A DNA stretch of 64,000 nt from Apostichopus japonicus (Eukaryota; Echinodermata; Holothuroidea; Aspidochirotida; Stichopodidae): contig NC_092565.1 of the NCBI RefSeq assembly GCF_037975245.1, positions 12,024,499-12,088,498 on the forward strand, given 5' to 3'. Numbering within the stretch: position 1 is the stretch's first letter; every line of letters starts with the position of its first letter. The translations under genes and the position numbers were made by a program. Positions 1 through 13,122 of this stretch are shown here, piece by piece. The notes under the pieces are model-generated. The model did no database searches and was not told the DNA's origin. It was given only the letters and a program-made list of their open reading frames with translations.

Positions 1-602
1 TAAGTTCATGAGACATTTCTGTTTAAAGAGACATTTGTTTTATAGTCTACTGTGTTGATTTCTCTACACAAAACCTGCGAAACGTACTGTACTGAAAAAT
101 AACTCTCCGCAATATGTATACGTGTGCTTTGCGCGTGCGTTCGATACCGGTATACTATGTCGATAATTTGTACAATCCAAATTAAGGACCATTTGTTCAT
201 TCCCACTAAAGGTCACGTTTTCGTCTACTGTAGATTATGATTTATAAACGATGTTTATCCAGACAGGTTATAGGCTCATGTCTCATATGTTCTTATACGA
301 TGTACGTATGTATATCTTACAGATATTGTAATATCTAATATTAACAGCAAAAAGTCGGTTAGGATTGTCTGCCGTTCAAATGACTGTTCATATATATTCT
401 GCATGGGTTACTAATTGGGGTTTTATTGACCTATTTTGGGGGTTTCAACAGGTTACCACCACTTTAAATGAAGGGACTAAATTGGTGAGTTCTCCATACC
501 TCGCTTCCGATTGTTCTTCCTTCCTGTGCGCAATTCTCGATAATAGCCTTCTCTCAAAATTGCCTACCAATTGATTCTGGTTACCACGAAGTGATCTTGA
601 AA

Positions 603-893
603 TCAAACAGGCCGCTTCAAAAAACCAATATCCGTCTCAGTAAACGTGGCTCTCTTTAGCTTCTTCAGTCCCAACCGGAAACCTTCTCGCTTACGTCTGC
701 GGGCGATTTTGGGCTCATTTCGTCTTATTTTGACGGAAAATGAGCCAACAATTGGCTTGTTATTTAAGGGGACATATAATACTCCCGCCACATTTTGAAG
801 GAAGTTCTTACGAACAATTTTCTGCGGTTGTTGAGAGGTAATTACTGATAATTCTTCCTCGCCTCGTCGCCTTACCAAAGAGGAACCTAGCAA
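603..893 (-). other. unrecognised basic open frame, 96 codons
   Basis: This minus-strand frame starts with Met at 893 and stops at 603. The product is rich in Lys and Arg, especially in its second half (an ARRRKREGF stretch), and has no membrane segment or motif I recognise. Its composition is less repetitive than that of the other stray frames in this window. It could be an exon or retroelement remnant, or it could be chance. No homologue is recognised and no function is proposed. It lies about 10.5 kb beyond the 3' end of Emx. Confidence 0.15.
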
Positions 894-1272
894 GATTAAA
901 TCCGAGGGAGTCTTTTAATAAAACGTCGACTTCATTTTCAGATCTGAGCGTTAAAATCGCGATAGACTAGTTTTCATTTTGGAGAAGTTAATGTGATCTA
1001 AATTGACAATTTAACAAAATTTGGAATGCATTTTCTTTCAGTTAATCTGACTATGTGAGTTGGTTTGCTGATGAAGATTACATTGCTGCTGTCGAAGAGA
1101 GTAATAAAATGGTTCTGACTATCTACCTAAGATGAGCTATATATCTTGTTATCCAATCAAAGAGATTTGCCATCTCTATACTCATGAATATTCATTTGGT
1201 TAACCTCGTGGATATTTTAACATATATATATATGTATATGTTTGTGTGTGTGTGTACATATATTACGTTTTC

Positions 1273-1275
<3 letters not shown>

Positions 1276-1349
<74 letters not shown>

Positions 1350-1381
1350 TATATACATATATATAAATATATATATATATA
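1276..1381. repeat. (TA)n microsatellite
   Basis: This is an almost pure TA dinucleotide run broken by a few G or C bases (GTATATA, CATATA). The Tyr-Ile open frames across it are artefacts of the repeat. Confidence 0.95.
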
Positions 1382-1579
1382 ATGTTGTGTGAAACTAATA
1401 CAGAAATGGGACATGCACAGTGTAAACTAATGGCTTGAATAAATTGAAACTAGTCGATATTATTATTTATTGTTATTGTTGTTGTTATTTTTATTTTTTT
1501 TAGGGCGGCGTTTTATTTGTTGTTGTTGTATATTTTGTAACGTATCTGTTTAAGCTTGCTTATTTTGATTGACCCGACT

Positions 1580-1660
1580 GGTTGGCTTTTTCCTTGTTAA
1601 GCGCTTTTGAATGTTTTGTACAAAATTAGCGCTATATAAATGCATATATTATTAATATTA
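1580..1660 (+). repeat. 3' tail of a SINE/LINE-type retroelement
   Basis: The segment reads AAGCGCTTTTGAATG, then GCGCTATATAAATGCA, then an ATATTATTAATATTA run. This tail architecture (a GCGCTTTG block, then GCGCTATATAAATGC, then TTATTA repeats) is common in SINE/LINE tails of marine invertebrates. No clear 5' head is visible within the preceding 150 bases. It abuts the U2-like element directly. Confidence 0.6.
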
Positions 1661-1661
1661 T

Positions 1662-1846
1662 ATTCGCTTCTCGGCCTTTAGGCTAAGATCATGTGTAGTA
1701 TCTGTTCCATTTCTAGGGGGATGGTTATGCACACCTGACGATGATCACACAGTCACAGTCCCGATGCAAGGGGACTGTGGATGAGAGCGGATCAGTCGTT
1801 CGGTAGTTTGGTTTTCGTGCCCAGGTTCTCTCCTGGGCGACTTTTT
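1662..1846 (+). ncRNA. U2 snRNA-like RNA element (5' domain only; pseudogene or snRNA-headed SINE)
   Basis: The first ~45 bases match the 5' end of metazoan U2 snRNA almost exactly. Stem-loop I (TCGCTTCTCGGCC / GGCTAAGATCA) is intact, followed by GTGTAGTATCTGTTC with the branch-point-recognition GTAGTA at 1695-1700. After position ~1707 the U2 similarity stops: there is no stem IIa, no clear Sm site (ATTTTTGG) and no recognisable stems III/IV. Two perfect hairpins follow: CACAGTCCC/GGGACTGTG (1754-1779) and GCCCAGG/CCTGGGC (1819-1838). A T5 run (1842-1846) then resembles a Pol III terminator. This is unlikely to be a working U2 gene. It may be a chimeric pseudogene or the head of a SINE with an snRNA-derived 5' end. 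Confidence 0.6.
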
Positions 1847-3409
1847 CTTAAAACGTATATTTCTGCCAAAACGCGTCTCATTTCAACCAAATGTATACAT
1901 ATATAGTTTTCACGTATATTTCCTTGACATAACTGTTTTGAATTTTTACTCCTTTTACCTTTAATTTTATCTATTTCATAACCGGCCTCATATAATTTAT
2001 AACATCACTCAATATTTCATCATTCATTCATTCATTCATAAACAAAGTATTTGATATAAAACCACAAGCCTAGTTAGGATATTAATTTATTTGCCAGTGA
2101 AAAGTAGACCGAGATGGTATTGACTTTACAAGAATCATATTAGATCTTAATGATTTTTATGAATACTCAATAAAGGGTTTAATTATGGTTTCCTTTCTTG
2201 GTATATGATTCCTCTAAGCTCTTCTAGATAATTAAAAAAGAAAGCGAACCCTTCCAGAACGCCAGGGCTAGGATTCACATACTTCAGATTGATTAAAAAA
2301 AAAACGAAAATTTTTAGTTACTTAGAATCGTTATTCAGAGTTATTCAAAGTCACACGCCCCTCTCCTCTACAAAGAATATTCAAAATCAAACACAATAGC
2401 AAGAGATTTTAATTCAGCCTATCGATCCATTTAGCCTATATTTTTGGAAAAAGAATAAATCAAGTAAAATGCCAAATTGTTTATCATTTGTTGAAAAATC
2501 GATGTTTTGATTTTCATGCCAATAGGTTTTCCCAAACTCATTTGATTGTCTTGTTTTGAAGGAAACGTATTTTATTGGTAGGGAAATTATCTATAGATCA
2601 ATTTTTGTTTTGTTTTTTTTTTGTGAATTTCTTTAAGAATAGAGAGTCCCATTTCTCATAGAGAGAGAAATTATATAACATATTGTTGCATACAATGACT
2701 GGTTGTTGAGACTATTCAATCAATAGTTTTCCTTACAATTAATTCTGACCACGATCAAAGTATCCTGTATAATCCTATAAAATAACTAATATAAGTATCA
2801 TCTTATATAATAACTAATATGAAAATTGTTGTTAGTTCTAAGTATAGGTCTACAGTATAAGTATACAAGACTGTTGTATAAGCGAAAAGGGACTATGAGA
2901 GGGGATCAGATGAAGGAGGGAGTGGGGGGGAGAGATGATTAAACAGTCACAACTGGACCGGGTTCAAAGCTGGAAAAGCAGGACCCTCCACCTCCCCCCC
3001 CCACCCCAGCATCTGGAAAAGAGTAATAAATATGACATTCTTTCTCCCTTTAGTAATTTATATAACACAACGATTTCCATCAGTTAGATCGCTCTACTCT
3101 GTTTCCGTTCTGACGGTAGTCCACAAGGTGTAGGGAAGGTTGTGGGGGGTGCTGCGAAGGATAAAATTCCATTCCGATTATACCGAAATTGAGTTGATTG
3201 TATATTAGATTACATAGACTCTCCGCCCCCCCCCCCCCCCGACATATTAATCCACTAATACATTAATAATATTAATAGGATTGAGAAAATCTGTTAGGTA
3301 AATCGTTGGCTGAGTGAAATAAATATTACACCACGTGTATGTATAGGCTTATGAAACGTCATCGTATCGAGAAATTATGACAAAGGACGATGGAGGCTGG
3401 GATTGCGGG

Positions 3410-3495
3410 ATGGGAGGGGAGGGTGGGAGGGTGGGAAGGTGGGAGGGTGGGAGGGTGGGAGGGAGGGAGGGAGGGTGGGAGGGAGGGAGGAGGAT
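3410..3495 (+). repeat. GGGAGGGT repeat, G-quadruplex-prone
   Basis: A purine-rich tract has more than fifteen GGG runs separated mostly by A or T (GGGAGGGTGGGAGGG pattern). It easily satisfies the G3+N1-7 x4 quadruplex pattern on the plus strand. The Pro/Ser-rich minus-strand frame over it is a repeat artefact. Confidence 0.85.
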
Positions 3496-3848
3496 TCGTA
3501 AGCGATTGTCATTGAAGGGTGCATGATGTAATGAGGTCTACTCTTCCTGCCCTCTGAACTCATCAGTATACGTCACACCCAGTGAGCTGCCTCTGTGTAT
3601 GTTTGTCTCTCTGGCATGCATCATCCTGGTTGCGATCATACTTCATTGCTAGTGTCTTCACAACTGCATCCTACTCCATACCCTCACCCATACTACTTCA
3701 TCTCGTCTTTATAACCTACCCCCAGAACTTCTCCATTCCCTTCCAAACCAATTAAAATGGAATTTATAACCCGCAGAAAAGACTTTCCGCAATTTATAAA
3801 TATAAATAATATTACAGAACAAATTAAAAAGAAAAAGATAAAAAGAAA

Positions 3849-3874
3849 TATATATATATATATGTGTGTATATA

Positions 3875-3962
<88 letters not shown>
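3849..3962. repeat. (TA)n microsatellite
   Basis: A long TA run is preceded by a short TATGTGTGTATATATATG transition. Open frames on both strands here encode only Tyr-Ile repeats. Confidence 0.95.
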
Positions 3963-3964
<2 letters not shown>

Positions 3965-5187
3965 GTCATCAGTACTCCTTAAACAGGACACGCCGAACAC
4001 GAAAAACGTAACCAATGGCCGGCAAAACTTTATTTCTCAGAGTGTGACGAGTTGCGTAAATGACAGAAAGCAATTAAACGGTTCTCTTCATCGTTTCATT
4101 CAAATCATTTTTAGCTTTTTAAATTACCAATTAGATGTAAGGTGTTAAAATCCCAGAATAGGCAACAAAAATTGTGTTCAATAGGTAGTCGAACCCTTTC
4201 GATTTTTCTTTTTTGATTATTTTCGGATCTGAAGAATCCATAGATAAACGAGTAGGGACGATCGTTCAATCTCACACATGTTTTTTTACCTGTTCTGTTT
4301 TTTTTTTAAAGAACTTATGTCGTGAAACTCATTCACCTGGTAAAACGAATCTCAATAGGCCTGCAGAAGATAAACCAACGGTGTCAGTTTTTATTCTTAT
4401 ACTTTCATTTATTTTTTCTTCTTCTTCTTTCAAAATAAACCTTTCACTCTTAAGACTTCATTGACAATGGCCAATCCTTGAACAGTGTTCTGGTAAACTG
4501 ACATGATTTCAACAGGTTAATTGGCGTCCCTTAGGGAGAACTTTTATTGATTTTTACACCTCACAATTACACTCAATTACGGGTACAGAGAATAAACCCG
4601 TTAGAATTTAACAAAGTAAGCCGTTGGAGATTGTTAACGGTAACAAAAGGGAATTTTGATAAATGATCCCAACAATTTCCTAAACTCCACCCGGTTTCAT
4701 TTACTTTCGGCAAATTGCTTCATACCTTTCATTCATAACAAGTGTTTAGGTTTAAATATATAAAGCGATTAAGTCTTTATCTGACTGAATAGTTCATTTT
4801 CGTTGACAATAGATTTGAAAAGGCTCTCAAAGAACTCTTCACCGAAAAGTGAGAGAAAGGTGGAGAGAGAGAGGGAGATGTGGTCCTCTTTAAGAACCCT
4901 CTCTGCAGCAGAAGAGAGGCCATTTACCTATGATTCAATTATTCGGGACCCAACAAAGAGAATTAGAATACAGTTTTGGTGAAAGCGTTTGGTTAGGGAC
5001 AAGAAGTATGTGTTTGATTTTATAAGCCAATGACTATTAATTGCTAAATCGGCCTACACTGCGATGTACAATACTTAACCCTGTTACACTATGTCATTAT
5101 AGCCTATATATCGTTTCAAGAACTCTGGGTTCCAACTCTGTGACATTCTCGGTTACCGTGCTACCTACAATCATTATCAACTAGGTT

Positions 5188-5200
5188 TGACCTTTGACCT
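5188..5200 (-). promoter_or_regulatory. perfect DR1 nuclear-receptor half-site pair
   Basis: On the minus strand the sequence is AGGTCA-A-AGGTCA, two exact hexamers one base apart. This is the consensus bound by RXR, HNF4, COUP-TF and PPAR-type receptors. It sits about 6 kb beyond the Emx stop codon. A 13-base match can occur by chance, so function is unproven. Confidence 0.35.
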
Positions 5201-5783
5201 TTGTACTTTAATAATAGACAATTGATTACTGTAGTATCTATTGTATTCTTACGCATTTTCTGTTATTGTCACATTATTGTTATTTATGAAAAGCAACCGT
5301 ATAGCAACCGTATAAAAACAGAGAACACTCAAATGGTTCCATATTTAGATCCCTAATTTGTAATGGAATGACCCGGTATGCCTTAAAACTATATTTATTC
5401 ACCGTTAACATAACGTTTTGTCATCGCTTCCAATCCGTGAAAACTTGTCTCTTTTGCCATCTGTTTTGTAACTCGTAATTCTGTTCCCACAATTCGCAGC
5501 ATTCTATCATGTATGAAGGGGCTATATATGCTACGCACAGTTCTAACAGGCTTGTCCTTTGCCACACGTGTATAAACATACACATGTATGTATAAACATA
5601 CACATATGTTAGGTATTGATATGTACTTATACATATACATATCTCGTTAGGCATACAGAATCTATAGAAAAACGTTATCACTATATTGTTATTCAAGCAG
5701 TTAAACATTTCTAAAAAATCTTAAGAGCATTAATACAAATAATATCGTAATTGATGACACTACCACGCCCTCCTCAAAAAAAA

Positions 5784-6091
5784 ATGTCACCAAGATTAAG
5801 GCTCACAAGACTTTAAATGAATTTGATTGGATTCAATGCATTGTAGTATTACACACTATTGGACTTTTGCTTTTCTTTTTCAAATTTCTGAAATTTTTGA
5901 AAGGAAATTTAGGGAATCAATAAGCTAATGAACACCAATGTCACCAAAATTAAGGCTCACAAGACTTTAATTAATGAATTTGATTGGATACAATGCATTG
6001 TAGTATTACACACTATTGGACTTTTGCTTTTCTTTTTCAAATTTCTGAAATTTTTGAAAGGAAATTTAGGGAATCAATAAGCTAATGAACA
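5784..6091. repeat. 154-bp tandem duplication
   Basis: Two near-identical copies lie head to tail, starting at 5784 and 5938, each beginning ATGTCACCAA and ending near GCTAATGAACA. The copies differ by a few substitutions and a small insertion (AATTAATG against AAATG), so the duplication is fairly recent. Confidence 0.9.
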
Positions 6092-6099
6092 ACGCATGT

Positions 6100-9000
6100 A
6101 TTTATCAAAACAACTCTAACATTTAATTTATAATTGGCAAGAATGAATACACGAATAAATTACCTCTCTCAAGTAATAAAATCAATAGCCGGTTAGGCTT
6201 ATGTCAAGTTGTGACGTCCGGTATATAAAAAATTTAATTAAAATTTAGATTGGAAATATATTCCAGATTTTCAATCTTAATACTTTTAAGAAAAAAATTA
6301 TGACTGTAAAAAAATGTGTTAATCATTTGATGCTGTCATCTTGAGCAAGGTTAACATATCGTGTTGCTATATTATATAAATATATAAACGTATATGTTAT
6401 ATGAATGTTTATCTCTGAATCGTGACCTTCAGCGTTGTTAATCTGTATTGTATCCTGTAACAGAGGGATTGGTTCCGTCATCTAGAACACATTAGCAGAT
6501 TAATTGTTTCTAAATTATTGTACCTCCGGTGGACCTCCATGCTCTCTGACAAAATGTTTAAATTTAATCATGAATTATGAGATGCCATAAAAGCTGTTTC
6601 ATATCAACCCGGTCGTTATATATACGGGTTGAATATTAAAGCATAGAGCCTATATACACCGCATTCGTATGTAACGAATACGATTGTTATACCTGTTTAA
6701 ATATTTCATATATATATATATATGTATATATAATTGTTGGCCTAATGGCTCTTGAAGAATTAGGAATGTTGGACCTCCTTCCGTTGCCCTCCGTTCCTCT
6801 GACAACATGTTTAAGTTGATAAGATCGATAACTTAATGTATGCCCTGCTACTTTGGACTATGAATTAAAGTTACATGTGACTTGTGTGTATATATAAGTG
6901 GCAACGCTCTCGCAGAGAGCTGTGTGGATGTGTCCGGGACCCCCCCCCCCCCCCTCCCCACCTCCCCCATTTGTTCCCAGAGTAAAGTAGTATCAAGTCA
7001 AGAATCCAAATTATAAATTCATTATTTTGAATGAAAATTTTCTTTGAATAGTCAAACAGGCTCCACTGCTTTCGATACAGTTATAACCCTACCACTTAAG
7101 AAGGGGGCTACCAGACAGGTCGGTGCACGAAGGCTCCTAACCCGTTTCTCCCACCCCCCCCCCCATCTTCCTCCTCCATCTCCCGTCTTTCCTCCCATCT
7201 CCCCTCTCCGCCGTGCTTAAGCGTGACGCTCAACGTCGGATGAATGTAAAAGAATAATTTGATTTAAAAAAAAAGAAGCTTTCTTCGGCGTGGTTTAATT
7301 GATGTCGTAATCAGAGGATTGATGAGTTAGTTTTTATTCAATTTATGAGGTCACGCTTTACAATTTTGTTGATCCTGTTTGGCGATAATTTCAATTCTTC
7401 ACATCTCTTTATCGTTATTTTAAACTCAATCAGTTTTTTTCACCCTCTCTTTTCTTTTCTTCTCTTTTCAACTGACTGTTTATATTCATGGACTCTTTAG
7501 TTTCATTACAAACTTGCGGCGGAATAATTTTAGGAATTACAAGTATGGCGTATGATTGATGTTCTTAAAACAGCATTAAGTTGCGAACGGTTAATGAATC
7601 AGTAGCTATGCTTGGAGTAAGCGCTTGACCGCGTCTTCAAGTGTTTATTATCAGAAAAACTCAATGGTTCGTTAAGATCTCTCTGGGTATAACTTATACC
7701 CGACTCTTTACCATCAATTTGTCATTTCTTGTTTTGCTTTTTTTTTCTGTTTCTCTCTCCACGTCTCTCTTTCTCTGTCTCTCTTTTTATCTCGTTCTAG
7801 TTAACTTTGACAGTCGTTCCAATGACATCTTTGCTGACGAGCGCCATTAATTTTAAAAGCTGCATGTAGAGAATTGGTATGATGATGATGGTGCAGACAA
7901 GATGTGATTAAGGTTAACGTATCCCCCTCACAACCTGGCTATGATATATCTACCGGAATGTGTATATATGCATACACGCATGGCGAAACATCTCTTCCGT
8001 CTATAGTAGTACATTACATACGTAACTGCGGACCCTGCATATGAATCAATACCCTTTACACAACATAAACTTTAAAAAAAAATAATAATGGAATATGTTT
8101 TCATTATTTCGTACGTCATTTTTATTTACATTGATATCTTGAAATTTGAATTCAAATAAAACATAACAAAAAAAATTGATTTATTGACAGTTATCGTCAT
8201 TAAGTTATTAAAACAGTTTGCCTTTAGTGTAAAAATGTTGGATATTCATCATCACATTATTACATACTACGTAATCAAAATAATATATATATAGGCCTAC
8301 TGAGATGAAATCATATCCCATACGTTATACTGTCAATGTATACTGAGAAAGTATAAAGAAAACAAAGTATCACAGACCTATGTCAACTTCCTGGATAAAT
8401 GGCACATTACGTACCCTTAAGAGAGTATGGTATAAACTGGTCTTATATCAATAACAAAAAAATGTGCGTCATTCAAATGTTTCCTATTGATAGTCTGGAT
8501 GATGAGGTACCGGTACAGGGTGGGTTTTTTAAAGTTTTTTTTTTATAATTATTATACATATTATACATACAGAGTAATTGTCATAAATGTTCTTCTCTCA
8601 CCGGTGTCTGATTAGTTTTATATATTTGAGGACATTTCACTTAAATAACCTATAGCTTCGAAAGAAGGCCTCCGTTAGCTAGGGTACATAGTATAATATC
8701 GATATGGACACTGTAACGGATGCAGTATTTGGGAATTCACTTCAGAGTGGGAGGGGTGGGGCGGGGTGGGAGAGTCAACGATGAACAAAGTAATTTTCTA
8801 AATAAATCAGTTTTAAAATGTCGTACTGATTCAGAAACACATTTCTGTCATATAACGTTCATATAAAAGACGCGATTGCTTATAAACTGCTCTTTAGAAA
8901 AAAAAGGAGTTTTCTAGCCTAATAAGGATTCTTCCCGCACTTTGTCATACATTACATGTTAAATGTATCGCGAATGAAAATGCCTGTTTATAACATAAAT

Positions 9001-10900
9001 AATAAATAAGATTAAAGAGATTTATAAAATTTCACGCATTATCATTGACACGAGGGTACCTAACTTTCGTGCAAAAATAATCGCTAACTTAATTTCAGTG
9101 AAATCCATCGGTTGCATCATTACTTGTGAGAGGTCATAAACATTGCTAGGTGAAAGAAAACGATACAAAAAATATGCAGATATCCATGGTTCGATTTTTG
9201 CTTGAGCGGGAAACCCTAATTGTTTGTTGTGCTGAATACTGGAGGCTGACACCTTCTCTTACAGAACAACCCCCCACCCCTCCACCCAATGCATCCCTTT
9301 GAAGAAAAACTCCCGTCAGCAACACTAAAAGTAGCTACTCAATGACAGATTACTGGATTAACGAAATGCGTCCATCTGATCATATTAACAAATCATTAGC
9401 ATACCACTAAATTGATTATATTTATATTGGAATGCAAAGTGGATCGAAACTTTAGGAAATGAGGGCGTCCGCATCTTAATTATAACCTTACAATCAATGT
9501 CTTGATAGTACAACATTGATGATGATGTTGAACTCTGATTTACACAATTAATGTTTCAGGCTTTTAATACTTCATGGGAATCGGCTTTTTAACCATCCCC
9601 CCATCCCCCTCCCCCATCTCAACATTTTAAATATGCTGGATCCAGCCCTATCTAACATACATTGCGAAAAGGACTATGCTCAGGACATATGCTGCTGTAT
9701 ATGGCACTCCGTGGGTACCTATATAGTTGTTTACATAACAACATTGTTTCTGAAAGAGGTATTTCATATTTATAAAACAATAGATTTACATAACAATTAG
9801 TGTAAGGATCTTGAGCGGACGTTCTTCTTTAAAGTTGTTTTATGTAGCATTCCAGAAACGTTTACAATTTTGTAACGTTAACGTTTCTTCTTTTCTATGT
9901 TTTGAAACACATATAGAATAAAGAAATATAAAATTAACATTTCTTTTGTTTTTTAATTTCTCAGACATGTACAACGCTTAAACTTCTGCCCTAAGAAGTC
10001 ACCAATCCCCGATGTGATACGCACCGAGTACGGTAACAAATTAATATTCTACTATGTATGATTTTCTCTTCATTCATTTCTGCCTTCTTATGTCTGTTTT
10101 GGGTCTATTTCTGATCACAATAACCTCTTATTTTTTTATTTTACAAAAATCCTCCTATTTTGACAATCATCTCCCAATCAATGTCAGCTTTATTTAATAA
10201 TTTCTTTTCGTGTGTGGATAAATTCGATATGGATTGTTGCTTACCTTTCAAGGTTGTGTTCCACTATAAACATTATAATATACGGGCAAGAATGATGTAT
10301 AACACAGATCTTAGACAGCAGCAAACGTGCGATACACTTTTATTTTATCCAAAAATCCTGTTACAAAACTTGAATCTTTTGGGTTGGAAAGCAAAGAGTT
10401 ACTGCTTAAGTGCCTACGATGTTTTGACGTATAATGATAAAATATGTGTCTGCGTGTGAAATGTTCATGTGCTTAATATAACGGGAGAAACAGACAGCGT
10501 GGAATACGTATAAAACGTTTTAAAGAGGATGTAATCATTTATTTACGTGTATCTTTGGGACTAAGTTCCATGCATACATCTATATACCTTTTAATTAGGA
10601 AAAAAAGAAAAAAAAACAATTTACAAGTTCACCTACATGTTGGTTTAGATTCAATTTGATTGCACAAAAACTTTCTTATAAAATATCGATAATCTAAGAA
10701 GGGTTGCGGAAATCACTCTTCATTCTTTCAAAGATTCTATAGGGCAACATTTAGGATCAGACAAGTCTGTCTAAACTACCAGGTTTTTTTTTTACAAATG
10801 TTGTTGGTAGTAGCATATTGATACGTCGATTAGAGTGTAACTTATAACGGTACATGTATTTAATTAGCGTCATTTACTATATATGTGACAGACTTTTGGG
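6100..10900. other. gene-free stretch 3' of Emx
   Basis: No coding exon, RNA gene or complete mobile element is recognised here. It holds short TA runs (around 6710 and 8283), poly-C/poly-G patches (near 6940, 7156 and 8750) and AT-rich unique-looking sequence. The few open frames under 100 codons have no recognisable motifs. Confidence 0.6.
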
Positions 10901-10912
10901 AAATTACCCAGA

Positions 10913-10978
10913 AATCTTTAATTCGAACCCATGATTCCCTATATTGGCTAAGAAGTTTCTCTACCAGCTGAAATGTCA
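10913..10978 (-). repeat. tRNA-like sequence (tRNA-derived SINE head or tRNA pseudogene)
   Basis: Read on the minus strand, an A-box-like CAGCTGGTAGAG (10970-10959) is followed about 30 bases later by a B-box-like GGGTTCGAA (10930-10922). This is the spacing of internal Pol III promoters in tRNAs. I cannot fold a full cloverleaf with a paired acceptor stem, so it is more likely a decayed SINE head than a working tRNA gene. Confidence 0.45.
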
Positions 10979-11373
10979 TTTATTCCTTCTTCTGTAACTC
11001 ACCAGCTGCTAGGCCTAAATAGGAACAGCTTCCAAGCTCTCTCCGGAAGGGCTCAGCGATAACCTGATAGATTTGTGCATTGAAGTAGTTAAAATACTAG
11101 TTCCACGAGAGAAAATCACACCCGAGACGGGTCACACGGCTGCGTTTAGTAAAACGCATTGCGACAATGTTTGATGTTTCATCCATTCCCAAGATTCGTC
11201 AGCAAACTGAAGAAAATGGAGGTTAAATTAGTAACGATCTTTTCGCATTTTTCTTATCTGCTGAAATCGAGTAGCACATGAATCAATCAGTTTCTCTTTG
11301 CTAACTTCAAGTTTTTGTTTCTGTACAGACCACAGAATCTAATGAAAAGGTTCTACATCACATAAATGTGTTT

Positions 11374-11379
11374 TTTATT
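11374..11379 (-). terminator. candidate Emx polyadenylation signal AATAAA
   Basis: The minus strand has AATAAA about 75 bases after the Emx stop codon. It is the nearest canonical signal. Further TTTATT occurrences (plus strand) lie downstream near 10975 and 10540, so a longer 3' UTR is possible. Confidence 0.35.
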
Positions 11380-11452
11380 TCTTCGATCGTGTAGCATGTT
11401 TAGGTCTCTGGATTCCAGGGACTATTTTCTCTTAGCGGATGGTTATTCAAGT

Positions 11453-11584
11453 TTATGATTGTTGTGTTTCAATTTGCCATCTCGTCACGTGATGTGATCC
11501 TTTCTTCTTAGGCTCTTCTTCTCCGTCTTCTTCCGCTTTGATCCTTTTATACTTTGTTCTTCTGTTTTGAAACCAAACTTTCAC
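11453..11584 (-). CDS. Emx: Emx exon 3: homeodomain helix 3 and C-terminal tail
   Basis: The exon opens directly after the acceptor TTTTCTCCATGTCAG with [14 protein letters not shown], the DNA-recognition helix of the homeodomain (residues 45-60). W48, F49, Q50, N51 and R53 are all present. Q50 is typical of Antp-like and Emx proteins and predicts TAATTA-type core binding. The tail continues with an acidic stretch (AEEDGEEEP), then [15 protein letters not shown], the conserved Emx tail that resembles KKKGTHHINRWRIAT in vertebrate EMX2. It ends QQS and a TAA stop at 11455-11453. The exon contributes residues 309-351. Open frame upstream of the acceptor is intronic. The tail is shorter than in vertebrate EMX2, lacking the last acidic residues. 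Confidence 0.95.
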   Translation of the reverse strand: MKVWFQNRRTKYKRIKAEEDGEEEPKKKGSHHVTRWQIETQQS

Positions 11585-11760
11585 CTGACATGGAGAAAAG
11601 AAAAGAATAAAATATATACATAAAACAAAATCGAAAAATGATAAAACAAGGCTAAACGAACTCGTCCATGCACACACACACACACTCATATACACACCAA
11701 AGTTCTATCGAAAAAGTCTCTTAGATTTCATAAGTTACCAATTATAGCAGAATTAATAAG

Positions 11761-11764
<4 letters not shown>

Positions 11765-11824
<60 letters not shown>

Positions 11825-11826
11825 GG
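11765..11826. repeat. (TA)n(TG)n compound microsatellite
   Basis: About 20 TA units pass directly into about 10 TG units inside Emx intron 2, some 180 bases upstream of exon 3. Confidence 0.9.
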
Positions 11827-12904
11827 TGGTTGTGTCTGTCTGTGTGGATTGTATCATTACAGACATGTCATGTATCTAACAAAGTCAAACAAAGTTAAAT
11901 CGAAAAACAAGTCATGTTGAATTTGGTGGAAAAACATCGAGTGATACGTAAGAAATGAAACAAGACTCCTTTCCGTTTGAAGAAAAAAATGGATATAATT
12001 TATTCCTCTCTTTATTGGCCCAGCAGCTTTTGTCAGCAAGTTTCAACATTTCTGTGCATGACTCTGGTATCGTTTATTTCGTGTCTAGTTCTTCCACCAT
12101 ATAACCTATATTCTTACTTTGACTGTTTTAAGCTCATAAACAATGGCTCATCTTTTAACTTTTATTTTCAAAGCCATATTTAAGTACACATTTATTGAGC
12201 ATTTAACCTCAACCCCCGTCATTTGGTTCGTTTATAGTTGCTTCGAGTTGTAATATTAACATCTTCATTTACGTCAGCATTTAAGATAGAACTCCCGCGT
12301 CCAACCTCGTAGACTTGTTTATTTATCCTGGTGTTCTCTCCGAGGAAGAACAGCTTTCCTCTTTTTTTCTTTTTTACTCTTTCCATCGTTTTATTATTTC
12401 TGATAGATTAACCCTCAGTTCTTTGTTTATAGGAGAAGTGACTATATTTTCTAATACCTTTCAAAATTTGTGACCAGTTGAACTAAGATTTGTTATAGGC
12501 GAACCATCAATTTCAAGCTGTCGTGAAAACTATGTTATAATGTGATGGTTAATTGCTCGGGAATGACAAAGAAAAACCATTCCCGTTGCTGGATGACATT
12601 TCCATGACCTTTCACCTCACAAAATCTTTATTGATAGACAAACATTCTGCACCAGCAGTTGGGTCTATCCATGTAAGCATCATTGTTCGTCCAACAAAAC
12701 ACAGGTAAATATTTGTCCAATGACTAAAGACAAAACTCTACTAACATGTATTTATTATCAAATTAAATTGTTAAAATATGATATTATTAGTACATTCGTA
12801 CCCACATTTGTCTGGAAAAGCGTGTAAACCTTACAAAAATGACACCCACAACTGAGAGAGCATTTCGAAAACATCTGAGTTTTAGTCATGATAATACTAG
12901 TAAT

Positions 12905-13057
12905 GATGATGATGATGATGATGGTGATGGTGATGATGATGATGGTGGTGATGGTGATGGTGATGATGATGGTGATGGTGATGATGATGGTGATGATGAT
13001 GGTGATGGTGATGATGATGGTGATGATGATGATGATAATGATGATGACGATGACGAT

Positions 13058-13089
<32 letters not shown>

Positions 13090-13090
13090 T

Positions 13091-13122
<32 letters not shown>

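Noticed and set aside
1068-1110. CTGATGAAG...GTCGAAGAG as a hammerhead core
   Set aside because: The second box is GAAGA instead of GAAA and no stem II pairing is present.
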